Shown here: in pieces, positions 9,111-17,881 of the stretch
Layout of the letters: the number at the start of each line of letters is the position of its first letter
How positions within the stretch are numbered: the first letter of the stretch is position 1
From: Pseudomonadota bacterium
GTDB lineage: Bacteria > Desulfobacterota > Binatia > UBA9968
Direction: 5' to 3'
Length of the DNA: 64,000 bases
NCBI GenBank assembly: GCA_021324155.1
Contig: JAJPJQ010000040.1
Span: 1 to 64,000 of the forward strand
Made by a program: the position numbers and the translations under genes
Notes under the pieces: generated by a model
Told to the model about the DNA's origin: nothing
The model's input: only the letters and a program-made list of their open reading frames with translations
Database searches by the model: none

Positions 9111-10156
9111 CTTTCCAATTCCGCGGCGCGGTGCGCGGCGGTGTGCTCGGCCATAACGCGGGCGCGCGCCCGCGCGCCGATCGCGCGCCGCTCCGCGGCG
9201 GAAATATCCCTCAGGTAGCGGAGCACGTCGTCGCTCGACGACGCGATCAGTATCTCTTTTTCGGGCTCGAAGAATTCCCCCAGCCCGGGCCAGTAATCGC
9301 TGATGATCGGCACGGCGCACGCCGCCGCTTCGAAGAGCCGCACGCTCGGCGAATAGCCGGTCGCGATCATGTGCGCGCGCGTGAGGTTCAGCGTGAACGC
9401 CTGCGCGTTGTAAAACGCGCGATGTTTCGCCGGCGGCAGGTGCTCGATGCGCGCGACGTTCGCCGGCCATGCGATGCGCTTGGGATACTGCGGGCCGGCG
9501 ACGACCATGCGCGCGCACGGCCGCCGCCGCGCCGCTTCGAGCAGTAACGCCTCCAGCGGCGGCTGACGGTCGCTACTGTAGGTTCCCATGTAGCCCAAGT
9601 CCCAGCGCGTCCGGCGCGTCTCGGGAAAATAGGCGTCGGGGTCGAATGAGCAGTAAAGTGGCCGCGCCATCGGCGAGCCGTATTCCTTCTGGAGCTTTTC
9701 GAGCAGCGGCCCGCCCGTGAACGAGAGATACATGCGGTAGAGGCGGATCAGCGCCGGATTGAGATATTGGTTTTTGCCTTCTTTCAGCGCAGCGAGGCTG
9801 ACGGGCGTATCGATATCGTAGAACGCGGTGATGCCGCGCGCGTTCTCGATCACCCATTCGCCGACGGCGATGCCGTCCGGCACGAACGAGGCGACGATCA
9901 CGAGATCGGCGCGGCGCACATCGTCTGTGAACCGCTCTTCCAGATCGTCGAGCGTCTTGTAAAGCTCGGTACGGCCGTGCGGCGGCCGGCGCAGGTCTCG
10001 CGCGGCGGCGTACCACGGCACGTCGCGCTCGAGGAACAGCACATTGTGGCCGCGTGCCGAAAGCTCGCGCACGAGGCCGCGATAGGTCGTCGCATGGCCG
10101 TTGCCCCACGACGAAGTGATCGACAGTCCTAGAATGACGATTTTGAGTGACCCCAT
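9083..10156 (-). CDS. CgeB-like glycosyltransferase
   Basis: 357 aa. The N-terminal half starts with a Rossmann-like strand (KIVILGLSITSSWGNGHA) and RGLVRELSARGHNVLFLE; the C-terminal half has the GT-B nucleotide-sugar site region (GYSPSVRLFEAAACAVPI, SDYWPGLGEFFEP). This matches the CgeB/DUF3880-type glycosyltransferases, GT-B fold. Donor and acceptor are unknown. Last gene of the long leftward cluster; its start overlaps the upstream paralogue by 28 nt. It is closer in sequence to the gene at 21138-22262 (shared SSWGNGHAT, FERDVP/LERDVP, FYDIDTP/FYDLDTP) than to its direct neighbours. Confidence 0.85.
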   Translation of the reverse strand: MGSLKIVILGLSITSSWGNGHATTYRGLVRELSARGHNVLFLERDVPWYAAARDLRRPPHGRTELYKTLDDLEERFTDDVRRADLVIVASFVPDGIAVGEWVIENARGITAFYDIDTPVSLAALKEGKNQYLNPALIRLYRMYLSFTGGPLLEKLQKEYGSPMARPLYCSFDPDAYFPETRRTRWDLGYMGTYSSDRQPPLEALLLEAARRRPCARMVVAGPQYPKRIAWPANVARIEHLPPAKHRAFYNAQAFTLNLTRAHMIATGYSPSVRLFEAAACAVPIISDYWPGLGEFFEPEKEILIASSSDDVLRYLRDISAAERRAIGARARARVMAEHTAAHRAAELESYTLELLRA

Positions 10157-11232
10157 ACCGCCAGCCTCTTGAGCGCGTCCTCCACCTCGACGGCGCGCCG
10201 GTCGTACGTGTGTTCCGCGAGCACCCGCTTGAGCCCCGCGGCGCCGATCTCGCGCGCCCGCTTATCGGTGAGGTCGCGCAGATGGTCGTTGATTTCGTCG
10301 CCGTTGTTCGCGGTCAAGCATTCGCGCCCGGGCTCGAGAAAGTAATCGACGCCCTCCCAGTCGTCGGTGATGACGCATGCGCCCGCGCCGGCGGCCTCGA
10401 AGACGCGCGTCGGCGGCGAGTAGCCGTAGCTCGCCATGCTCTGGCGGCAGATGTTGACGACGGCGAGCGGCGTCGAGTTGAAGGCGTTGTGGTCCGCCGT
10501 GTAGACGTGCCCGACGTATTTGACGTTGGGATAGTCCGCCGCGGCGCCTTCCCAGCCGCTGCCGCCGAGGAGAAAATCCTGCTGGGGATTGCCCTGCGCA
10601 GGCTTGAAGAAAAATTCGCGCACGCGCTCCTCGCGGTCGGGGAGCCGGTTGCCGAGAAACGCGAGCCGCGCCTGAAAGCGCGGGTCGGCCGCGACCGGAT
10701 GATGGGTCCGGGGATCGAGCGCGTTGTAGATCGGCACGCAGCTTTTCGCGTTGAGGCGCGTGTAGGCCTGGATGACGGCGTCGCCGCCCCCGTAGGTGAA
10801 GACGAGATCGAAGCGCGGGATGAGCGGCCGCAGCGGATCCGCGGTATCACCCTGCATGCGGTCGAGGGTCGCCGCGGCGTCGACGTCCCAGAAGGCCGCG
10901 AGCGCGCGCTCCGGGCGGAGCTCGACGACGGCGCGCTCGAGCAATTCGTCGTATATGCCGACGCCGCTCGCCTTGACGATCAGGTCCGCCTCGCGCGCGG
11001 CGTCTTCAACGACCTTTACCACTGCGTTCTCGTCGCCCACAGGATAGACAACGCTCCGTGCATACGGCGGGTCGGGGATGTCGCGGTGCGCCTGGCGCTC
11101 CCAGGCGTCGGGCTCGTAGAAAGTAATTTGGTGACCGCGGCGGTGCAGCGCGGACAAAATGCCGCGGTAGTAGGTCGCGGCGCCGTTCCAATAGGCGGAC
11201 ACGAGACTCGAACCGAAAAACGCGATCTTCAT
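10129..11232 (-). CDS. CgeB-like glycosyltransferase
   Basis: 367 aa, GT-B type. It opens with KIAFFGSSLVSAYWNGAATY and RGILSALHRRGHQITFYEPD; the C-terminal domain carries YGYSPPTRVFEAAGAGAC and TDDWEGVDYFLEPG, the acceptor/donor pocket region shared by this family. A central SFWDVDAAATLD-like segment (AAFWDVDAAATLDRM) matches the FYDxDTP segment of the paralogues. Separated by 9 nt from the preceding paralogue and overlapping the next. One of four such enzymes here, so the product is probably a multi-residue glycan. Confidence 0.85.
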   Translation of the reverse strand: MKIAFFGSSLVSAYWNGAATYYRGILSALHRRGHQITFYEPDAWERQAHRDIPDPPYARSVVYPVGDENAVVKVVEDAAREADLIVKASGVGIYDELLERAVVELRPERALAAFWDVDAAATLDRMQGDTADPLRPLIPRFDLVFTYGGGDAVIQAYTRLNAKSCVPIYNALDPRTHHPVAADPRFQARLAFLGNRLPDREERVREFFFKPAQGNPQQDFLLGGSGWEGAAADYPNVKYVGHVYTADHNAFNSTPLAVVNICRQSMASYGYSPPTRVFEAAGAGACVITDDWEGVDYFLEPGRECLTANNGDEINDHLRDLTDKRAREIGAAGLKRVLAEHTYDRRAVEVEDALKRLAVWGHSKSSF

Positions 11233-11241
11233 CCGGTCGCC

Positions 11242-12363
11242 TCACGCCGAGAAGCGCAACGGCGCGGCGTCGGCGCGCCTCGTCTGCGCATAGATGGCGA
11301 TCAACTCGTGGACGCGGTGCGCCGCCGTATGGCGCTCGAGAATCGTCGCGCGCCCGTGCCGCGCTAGCGCGGCGGCGCGATCGGGGTCGTCGAGCAGCGC
11401 GCGCAGGTGGCGCTTCATGTCCGCGCCGTCGGCCGCGACGAGATAATCTTCTCCATCCGTGAAGAGCCCCTCGCTGTCGCGCCACGGCGAGCAGACGAGC
11501 GGCATCCCGCAGGCGAGCGCCTCGAACGGACGGATCGTGGGAATGCCCGGCAGCGCGTGGGTGTAAGGGCGGCGGTGGATGTGCACGGTCAGGCGAAAGC
11601 GCGCGAAAATCTCCGGCACGCGATAATTCGCGACCCAGCCGCCGTATTCGATGCCCGATTTCTTGAGCGCGTCGAGGGCGGCGGCGGGATAGCGCACGCC
11701 GTAAACGCGAGCTTTCAAGCCGAGCGCGCGAACGGGCTCGAGAAGAAATTCCTCCAACTCGGCGGTGCGCTCGCCGTCGCCCCAGTTGCCGATCCAGACG
11801 AGATCGCCGTCTTTTTCGGCGCTCTCGACCGGATAGAAGGTCCGCACGTCGGCGGCCTCGTGCCATACCCAGACGCGCCGCGCCCAGCCGCGCGACTTAT
11901 AGATGCGCGCGATTGCCGCGCCATAGGCGAGCACGCCGTCGTAGCCCGAAAGATCGTACGCCGCCATCGACTCAGGCTGGGTAACCGAGCGATGGTGCGT
12001 GTCGTGAAAGAAGAGCGCGTAACGGCCGCGCGTCTTGCGGTGCGCGCCGAGCGTGCGCACGAGCGCCGGCTCGCTCCATTCGTGCGCGATGACGAGATCT
12101 GCCCCGGCCAGCGCGGCATCGAGGTCGAGGCTCTCGGGCCGGTAAAAAACACTTTCGAGTCCGGGGTAGGCGCGCCGGAACTCCTCTATCGGGGTTTCGC
12201 CGTGCTCCGCGATGAGATGACTGAGGCTCCAGCCATCCTTCGGTTCGTAGATGGCGATCTCGTGGCCGCATTCTTTCAGCTCCCGGGCCACGCCGCGGAG
12301 AAAATGCGCGTTGCCGTGGTTCCAATCGGACAAAAGCGAGTGGTAAAAAAGAACGATTTTCAT
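11242..12363 (-). CDS. CgeB-like glycosyltransferase
   Basis: 373 aa; opens KIVLFYHSLLSDWNHGNAHF and RGVARELKECGHEIAIYEP. The second domain has HALPGIPTIRPFEALACG and CSPWRDSEGLFTDGEDYL, a standard GT4/CgeB nucleotide-sugar region with the conserved Glu. More divergent than the other three CgeB-like enzymes: the central segment reads ALFFHDTHHRSV. Its ATG lies immediately after the stop of the upstream GT4 gene, so the pair is probably translationally coupled. Substrates unknown. Confidence 0.85.
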   Translation of the reverse strand: MKIVLFYHSLLSDWNHGNAHFLRGVARELKECGHEIAIYEPKDGWSLSHLIAEHGETPIEEFRRAYPGLESVFYRPESLDLDAALAGADLVIAHEWSEPALVRTLGAHRKTRGRYALFFHDTHHRSVTQPESMAAYDLSGYDGVLAYGAAIARIYKSRGWARRVWVWHEAADVRTFYPVESAEKDGDLVWIGNWGDGERTAELEEFLLEPVRALGLKARVYGVRYPAAALDALKKSGIEYGGWVANYRVPEIFARFRLTVHIHRRPYTHALPGIPTIRPFEALACGMPLVCSPWRDSEGLFTDGEDYLVAADGADMKRHLRALLDDPDRAAALARHGRATILERHTAAHRVHELIAIYAQTRRADAAPLRFSA

Positions 12364-13503
12364 TTACTCGACTCTCATAGAAAGATTTTTTTTTGCCGCG
12401 GCCGGGCGGCTTGGATCGTATGCGAGGCGCTCGTAGAGGCCGACATAGGCCGCGGCCATACGCTCGGGCGTGAACGCAAGCGCGTGTGCGCGCGCGCGCT
12501 CGGCGAACCATCGGCGAAGCGCGGCATCGTCGATCAGCAGCCCGATCGCCGCGGCGATACTGTCGGCATCGTCCGGCCGGGCGAACAGGGCGGCGCCGCC
12601 CCAGATCTCGCGCAGGCTCGGGATGTCGCCCAATACGAGCGCGCAGCCCGCAAGCGCGGCTTCGAGCGGTCCGTAGCCGAAAGGCTCGTAGCGCGCGGGC
12701 AGGGCGAAAATGGAAGCGCGCGCCAGCTGCGCGGCGAGCGCCGCTTGGTCGAGGCGGCCCAACAGTTTCAAAGCGTCGAGCCGGGCGGCTTTGCGGCCCG
12801 GCGCTGCGCTATCGCCCGCTGCGACGATCGGCCAGGCGATATTTTTCGCAACCTCCGTGAGCACGGCGATGTTCTTCGCTTCGTCCCACAGCCTGCCGGC
12901 GGTGAAAACGAAAGGTTCCTTGGCGGCCGGTTTAAAATGCGCCGCGGAGCGGCCGTTATATACAGGTGGAGCGGCGGCAAAGCCGCCGTAGTGCTTATTC
13001 AGATCCGCGAGCATGGCGCCACTCGGGGCGGTGACGAGATCGGCGGCGGCCAAGCCGGCCGAAACGCGCCGCTTATATTCGTCCCATTCCGCGGGCGGCG
13101 CGCTTCTTTTCACCGCTTCGAACCATGAGTAGACGCAGGAATGTGCGACGACGAGCGCAGGCGCGGGCCATGGCAGCGCTCCGTGCGAGTAGCCGTTGAG
13201 ATGCACGACCGCGGGCTCGATCTCGTCGGAGAGGCCGAGCAGCCATTCGCCGGCCGCCTCGACGTCGTTCCATGGATCGTCCATCCATTCGAGCTTGTAG
13301 GCGCTCTCGAAGACCGTCAGATTCGGAATTGCCCCCGCGGTTTTTTTTTCGCCGGCGCTCAGCGCTCTGCCCATGGTCGCGAGCGCAACGTCCACGCCGA
13401 AGCCGCCGAGCGCGCGGGCGAGCTCGAGCGCGTACGTCCAGACGCCGCCGATCGCGTCGGCAGTCATGAAGATCGGCGACGGTGCGCGGCCGGCAAGGCT
13501 CAT
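12364..13503 (-). CDS. GT4-family glycosyltransferase
   Basis: 379 aa, GT-B fold. N-terminal acceptor domain MTADAIGGVWTYALELARAL is the usual GGVxxYxxxLA start of GT4 enzymes; AHSCVYSWF follows about residue 125. The donor domain contains VFTAGRLWDEAKN and the EX7E-type region GPLEAALAGCALVLGD ... SLREIWGGAA. Length fits the family. Starts with a 4-nt overlap on the Gfo/Idh gene and ends flush with the next start. It resembles glycosyltransferases of exopolysaccharide clusters; donor unknown. Confidence 0.87.
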   Translation of the reverse strand: MSLAGRAPSPIFMTADAIGGVWTYALELARALGGFGVDVALATMGRALSAGEKKTAGAIPNLTVFESAYKLEWMDDPWNDVEAAGEWLLGLSDEIEPAVVHLNGYSHGALPWPAPALVVAHSCVYSWFEAVKRSAPPAEWDEYKRRVSAGLAAADLVTAPSGAMLADLNKHYGGFAAAPPVYNGRSAAHFKPAAKEPFVFTAGRLWDEAKNIAVLTEVAKNIAWPIVAAGDSAAPGRKAARLDALKLLGRLDQAALAAQLARASIFALPARYEPFGYGPLEAALAGCALVLGDIPSLREIWGGAALFARPDDADSIAAAIGLLIDDAALRRWFAERARAHALAFTPERMAAAYVGLYERLAYDPSRPAAAKKNLSMRVE

Positions 13504-14537
13504 TCGTTCCTCTGGTAAATGGCGTCGATCACGCGGGCGACCGCGGCCGCGCTCTCGATCGCGGGATCGAACGCCCGGCTTTCTGCGAGCCGCCCGGCCC
13601 AGTCGACGACCGCGCGCCCGCCCCAGCTGTCGGGCGGCGTGGCGATAACTTTGCGCTCCGTGCCGATAAATTCCTCGGCAATGAAATCATAGAACGAGCC
13701 GTTAACGTTCCTTAGCGAGAGACCGCCTTTGGTGCCGTAAAACGAAGCGCCGATCACGGCGTCGGCGCCGGCGTTGAGATGCCACGAGCAGACGAGATTC
13801 GCCGTCGCGCCGCTGTCGAGGCCGAGTCGCGCGGTGACGTAATCTTCCAGCCGGTGCGCTTCCGGGCCGATCGGCTTGCCTTGGGCGTAGAGGCGGCTCG
13901 ATACTTCGGTGAAGTTGGCACGCGTCATCCAAAGCGCCAGGTCGACGAGATGAATGCCGAGGTCGATCAGGCAGCCGCCGCCCGCGAGCTTGGGATCGTA
14001 ATACCAAGACTTGTCGGGGCCGTAGGCGTTATGAAAGACGAGATCCATCGCGTACAGGTCGCCGATTGCGCCGGCGTCGATGCGCTCTTTGATTTCGCGC
14101 ACGCCGCGAACGAAGCGGTACGACATATCGACGCCGAGCAGCCGGTCGGCCCGCCGCGCGGCGTCGATGACGCTCTGCGTCTCGCGCTCCGTACGCGCGA
14201 GCGGCTTCTGGCAAAACACGGCCATGTTGGCGTCGAGCGCGGCGATCGCCTGCTCGGCGTGCAGCGCGGTCGGCGTCGCGATCACGATGCCGTCGAGGTC
14301 CATGAGGAGAAGCTGCTCGAGCGACTCGCGCACGTCGGCGCCGGGGACTTCGAGGGCCGCCGCGGCCACGACGCCGGGATTCAAGTCGGCGAGGCCGACG
14401 ATCTCGGCATGGCGCGCCTCGGCGATCGATTTGAGCCGGTGCTGGCCGATCCAGCCGACGCCGAGAAACCCGAGGCGCGGGCGCGGCCTTTTGTCATCGT
14501 TTTCGGTATGTCCGTTGTTCGGTTCGGGCTCGAACAT
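13500..14537 (-). CDS. Gfo/Idh/MocA family NAD(P)-dependent oxidoreductase
   Basis: 345 aa; AGGAGG sits 5 nt before ATG 14537. Rossmann domain LGFLGVGWIGQHRL (about residues 24-37) binds NAD(P). The conserved EKP motif appears as CQKPLARTE (about 113). The C-terminal alpha/beta domain carries GGGCLIDLGIHLVDLALW, the typical GGGxxxDxGxHxxD active-site segment. Such enzymes oxidise or reduce sugars and inositols, for example 3-oxidation of UDP-sugars or scyllo-inosose/myo-inositol interconversion. With an inositol-3-phosphate synthase gene in the same cluster, either use is possible. Operon position between the phosphatase and a GT4 enzyme. Confidence 0.88.
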   Translation of the reverse strand: MFEPEPNNGHTENDDKRPRPRLGFLGVGWIGQHRLKSIAEARHAEIVGLADLNPGVVAAAALEVPGADVRESLEQLLLMDLDGIVIATPTALHAEQAIAALDANMAVFCQKPLARTERETQSVIDAARRADRLLGVDMSYRFVRGVREIKERIDAGAIGDLYAMDLVFHNAYGPDKSWYYDPKLAGGGCLIDLGIHLVDLALWMTRANFTEVSSRLYAQGKPIGPEAHRLEDYVTARLGLDSGATANLVCSWHLNAGADAVIGASFYGTKGGLSLRNVNGSFYDFIAEEFIGTERKVIATPPDSWGGRAVVDWAGRLAESRAFDPAIESAAAVARVIDAIYQRNE

Positions 14538-14545
14538 TTTTCCTC

Positions 14546-15148
14546 CTATCTGAGAATTGCCTCGGCCGAGTTGACGCAGCGGACTTTGGCCCTATGCTCG
14601 TGCAGCTCGACGATGCTGACCGATGCCGGATCGACGTCGAAGCGCAGCGAGAGATCGATCGGCACGCCGAGATAATAGGCGAGCGCGGCGCGCACCGGCT
14701 CGGCGTGCGTGACGAGCGCTACCGACGAGCTCTCATGTTCGGCACTCAGGCGCTCCATGAAGCCGACCAAGCGCGCCTGCAGCTCTAGAATCGTCTCGCC
14801 ATTGGGCACGCGCGTCATGCTCCGGACCGAGTTGAAATCGCGCCAGCGCGGAATCTCCGCAAGGTCCGCCAGCGTCTTGCCGCTCCATTCGCCGTAATCC
14901 AATTCGTCGATTTCGTGCGCCACGACCGCTTCACGGCCGAGCATCTCCGCCAGAGGGCGCGCCGTCTCGCGCGCGCGCTCGCGCGGGCTCGTGTAGACGG
15001 CGGCGATGTCTTCCGCCGCGAGCCGCTGCGCTAGGCGCGCGGCCTCGGCGCGGCCGGCGTCGGTGAGCGAGACGCCGTCGAGGCGGCCGGCAATGCGCCG
15101 CCCGATCAGCGCCGTCGCGGCGTGGCGTATGAGAAAGAAGCGCGTCAT
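14546..15148 (-). CDS. Histidine phosphatase family protein
   Basis: 200 aa. ATG 15148 follows AAGGAGG and overlaps the stop of the HAD gene by 4 nt. The phosphate-pocket motif is IRHAATAL (family RHG, here RHA), with ELDYGEWSGKTL and the second-histidine segment VALVTHAEPVRAAL. Fits alpha-ribazole-phosphatase/phosphoglycerate-mutase-like phosphatases (usual 190-220 aa). In this operon it most likely removes phosphate from a sugar or inositol phosphate, which is inference. Confidence 0.88.
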   Translation of the reverse strand: MTRFFLIRHAATALIGRRIAGRLDGVSLTDAGRAEAARLAQRLAAEDIAAVYTSPRERARETARPLAEMLGREAVVAHEIDELDYGEWSGKTLADLAEIPRWRDFNSVRSMTRVPNGETILELQARLVGFMERLSAEHESSSVALVTHAEPVRAALAYYLGVPIDLSLRFDVDPASVSIVELHEHRAKVRCVNSAEAILR

Positions 15149-15843
15149 CCCGCCCTCCTTAGCTCGAGATTGCGGCAGACGTCGAAGAGCGAATGAACGA
15201 CGTCGATGTCCGCGCGCGGCGCCGCGCCCCTGCGGTCGAGCCAGAACGTGCGCATGCCCGCGGCGCGGCCGGCGAGCGCATCGTGGTCGAGCCGGTCGCC
15301 TATATGAAAACAGTTTTCCGGCGCGGTTCGCGCCTGCTCGCACGCGGCACGGAAAATGCGCGTGTCGGGCTTCGCCGCGCCGGCTTCTTCGGAGACGACG
15401 ACGATCGGAAAATAGCGCGCGATGCCGGTTGCGGTGAGCTTCAGCCGCTGCTGAGCGGCCGTTCCGTTCGAGATGATGCCGCAGGTGTGACCGGCAAGCA
15501 TCTCAAGGGCCGGCAGCACGTCGGCGAACAGCGACCAGGCGTCGCGATAGCGCTGCTCGTAAAAGTCGAACACGCCGTCGATCTCCGCGTCGCTCATGCG
15601 CTCGGCGCGCGCGCCGAAAAGCTCGCGGATGCGGCGGCGGCGCGTCTCTTGAAACGGCGCGAGCCCGTCGAAGAAAAGCCGCACGTGCTTTTCTCTCAGC
15701 GCGCGCCACGCGCCGCAGAACTCCGGCAGCGCATAGGGGCGATCGAGCCAGCGGCCGTAGCGGTCGAGAAAGTCGACGGCTGCGGCGGCCTCGGCGCTGC
15801 GCTGATCGAGCAGCGTCTCGTCGATGTCGAAGAAAATCATCAC
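15145..15843 (-). CDS. HAD family hydrolase
   Basis: 232 aa, class I HAD. Motif I IFFDIDETLLD with the DxDxT nucleophile (residues about 5-9), motif II GIISNGTAAQQ, motif III lysine in AGAAKPDTRIF and motif IV HIGDRLDHDALAG. A C1-type helical cap lies between motifs I and II (RYRDAWSLFADVLPALEML). Resembles YjjG/REG-2-like phosphatases; the substrate is probably a small phosphoester. Coupled by 4-nt overlaps on both sides, placing it with an acyltransferase and a second phosphatase. Confidence 0.88.
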   Translation of the reverse strand: MMIFFDIDETLLDQRSAEAAAAVDFLDRYGRWLDRPYALPEFCGAWRALREKHVRLFFDGLAPFQETRRRRIRELFGARAERMSDAEIDGVFDFYEQRYRDAWSLFADVLPALEMLAGHTCGIISNGTAAQQRLKLTATGIARYFPIVVVSEEAGAAKPDTRIFRAACEQARTAPENCFHIGDRLDHDALAGRAAGMRTFWLDRRGAAPRADIDVVHSLFDVCRNLELRRAG

Positions 15844-16820
15844 GCCGCCGCCTCCGTTTGACGCGCGCGCCGGAAGCTGCGCCGGAACGTCGGCCGGTCC
15901 TCGGCGCCCCAGAAATATTTGTAGCGCTCACCGCCGCGGAGGAAATCGAAGGCTTCCTCGCCTTCGGCAATCGCCCGCTCGATGGCGTGGCCGAGGATGA
16001 GCGCGCCGGGGCTTATGTCGCGCAGCCTCGGCTCGAAGCCGCCGAGGTAATAGTAAGTGCGGCGGCGGTCGGCAAACCCATACAAGACGGCCGCAGCGGT
16101 GGCGCCGACGCGAAGCCGGTAGAGCCGCAGCAGGCCGGCGGCGAGCAGCCGCGGCGCCGCCGCGCGATGAAAGCGCTCGACGGCCGGATCGGCCAGGACG
16201 CCCCGGCCTCCGCGCGCGCGCCAAGCTGCGGCGTGAAGACGAAACAGGTCGTCCAAGAACGCATCGACGTTCGACGCGTCGGCGCACGCGAATTCGACTT
16301 CGCCTAGGCGCTCCGCGCGCCGGTGATAGTAGCGGATATTCGCCGTTTGATGCGGTGGGATTGACGCAGCGACCCCCTGTGAGTCCAAGCGCAGGACCGG
16401 ACAGACTTCATCGGCTTCCGTTGCCGGCGTCCACGGTTTTGTCTCCACCCAGCGGGAGAAGCCGGGCAGGCGGTCGAGATCGATCCGAGCGACCCGGCAA
16501 TGCGATAGCGTTTTGAGAGCGCTGTCGAGCGCCGGAGCCGCCGACGATTCATCGAAAACGCCGTCTTGATAATCGCTGACGCCGCCGCCCATCAGTGCGA
16601 GCCGCTCCCGGTGTTGGACGAACGGGAGCAGCGCGGCGAGCCGTCCGTCGCCGCGCACAGCGACGACAAAGGCATCCCGGTCGGCGAAATGCCGCTGCCA
16701 CGGAATCAGCCACGCCGGATGCTGAAACGGCGTCGTATTGGAGGCACGCTCCCACAATTCCGCCCACTCGGGCGCGAGCGCTTCCAGGCGTGCGGTTGTG
16801 GTGGCGATCTCTACGTCCAT
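15840..16820 (-). CDS. GNAT-type (BioF2-like) acetyltransferase
   Basis: 326 aa from ATG 16820, which overlaps the GT4 stop by 10 nt. The frame is open farther upstream but only antisense to GT4. The N-terminal half (WAELWERASNTTPFQHPAWL) is the usual opening of FemAB/BioF2-like double-GNAT proteins. The second half has FRLHAAAWRARGGRGVL, AAAVLYGFADRRRTYYYLGG and a C-terminal FDFLRGGERYKYFWG, the signature end of this family. Members transfer acyl or aminoacyl groups to glycans and peptides. Its place next to a PIG-L deacetylase suggests re-acylation of a freed amine. Confidence 0.85.
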   Translation of the reverse strand: MDVEIATTTARLEALAPEWAELWERASNTTPFQHPAWLIPWQRHFADRDAFVVAVRGDGRLAALLPFVQHRERLALMGGGVSDYQDGVFDESSAAPALDSALKTLSHCRVARIDLDRLPGFSRWVETKPWTPATEADEVCPVLRLDSQGVAASIPPHQTANIRYYHRRAERLGEVEFACADASNVDAFLDDLFRLHAAAWRARGGRGVLADPAVERFHRAAAPRLLAAGLLRLYRLRVGATAAAVLYGFADRRRTYYYLGGFEPRLRDISPGALILGHAIERAIAEGEEAFDFLRGGERYKYFWGAEDRPTFRRSFRRARQTEAAA

Positions 16821-17881
16821 GCGGCGGCTCCGCTGTCGCGCTGCGGCGATCGCCGCGCGATCTGCGCGTAGCGTTGGAGATATTGGCCGGTCATGCGCTC
16901 GGCCGAGAAGCGCCGGCGCGCCGCGTCGCGGCACGCGTCGGGGTCGAGGGTATCGGCGGCGCCGATCGCGTCGGCCATCTCGCGCGCATCGCGCACGAGA
17001 AAGCCGGTGCGGCCGTCCTCGACGATGTCGGCGAGCGCGCCGGAGGGAAACGCGATCACCGGCGTGCCGGCGGCGAGCGCCTCCATCGCCGCGAGCGAGC
17101 TCGTTTCGGGCGCGAGGCTCGGCGCCAGCAGGCACCGCGCCGCCGCGAGCAGCCGCCGCTTGCGCTCGAAATCCGCGGGACCGATGAAGCGGCGATTCTG
17201 GTCAAGCGCGGGCGCGATCTCGCGCCGGAAATAATCTTCGTGTGTCTCGTAGCCGAAGAGCGGGCCGGCGAGCACCATCGGCACGCCGGCGCGCTTGGCG
17301 GCCGCGAGCGCGAGGTGAAAGCCTTTTTCCGGGCAGATGCGGCCGAGCGCCAGCGCGTACGATTCTTTCATGCAATGCGTTTGCAGCCGATCGACCGGAA
17401 CGCCGTTCTCGATCGCCGGCAAAAGGCCGGCGCTCGCCGGGCACTGGCGCTCTTCCGCCTGCGAGACGCAATGGAGGAAAGTATCGGGCCGCGCGAGCGC
17501 GAATATCTTCGCCGGATACCACGACGGCGGCAGGTGCAACGTCGCGAGCGCCGGCACGCCGGCATCCGGCAGGTAGGCGTGGAAATCGATGCCGTGAAAG
17601 TGGATGAGATCGACCGCGAACGCGTCGAGCGTTTCCATGATTGCGCGGCGCATCTCGTCCTCGGCGCGCCGCAGCGCTTCGGCGCCCAATTTTCCCCGCG
17701 GCCGGGCGATCGTTCTCAAAATCCCGGCCGTGCGGGAGCCGTCTTCTGCGATCACGATCGACGTGTGTCCGGCGCTGACGAGCGCGGCGTCGATGAGCGT
17801 CATAACCTGCTCGGCGCCCCCGGTGGCGTCCGGCCCTACGGGCGCGAGTGGATACGCGATGTTGAGGACGGTTAGGTTCAT
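16811..17881 (-). CDS. GT4-family glycosyltransferase
   Basis: 356 aa from ATG 17881 (4-nt overlap with the PIG-L stop). N-terminus MNLTVLNIAYPLAPVGPDA then GGAEQVMTLIDAALVSAGH, the GT4 GGxE glycine loop. Donor domain: LALGRICPEKGFHLALAAAK and ETSSLAAMEALAAGTPVIAF, with the conserved EX7E-type glutamates, then DIVEDGRTGFLV. Related by type to MshA/PIG-A/BshA, which attach GlcNAc to inositol or malate, but also to many other sugar transferases. Direct coupling to a PIG-L gene strengthens the MshA-like idea; this remains inference. Confidence 0.87.
   Translation of the reverse strand: MNLTVLNIAYPLAPVGPDATGGAEQVMTLIDAALVSAGHTSIVIAEDGSRTAGILRTIARPRGKLGAEALRRAEDEMRRAIMETLDAFAVDLIHFHGIDFHAYLPDAGVPALATLHLPPSWYPAKIFALARPDTFLHCVSQAEERQCPASAGLLPAIENGVPVDRLQTHCMKESYALALGRICPEKGFHLALAAAKRAGVPMVLAGPLFGYETHEDYFRREIAPALDQNRRFIGPADFERKRRLLAAARCLLAPSLAPETSSLAAMEALAAGTPVIAFPSGALADIVEDGRTGFLVRDAREMADAIGAADTLDPDACRDAARRRFSAERMTGQYLQRYAQIARRSPQRDSGAAAWT

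Noticed and set aside
11407-13128. A 570-codon open frame on the plus strand
   Set aside because: Opposite two well-defined glycosyltransferases; no domain seen in it.
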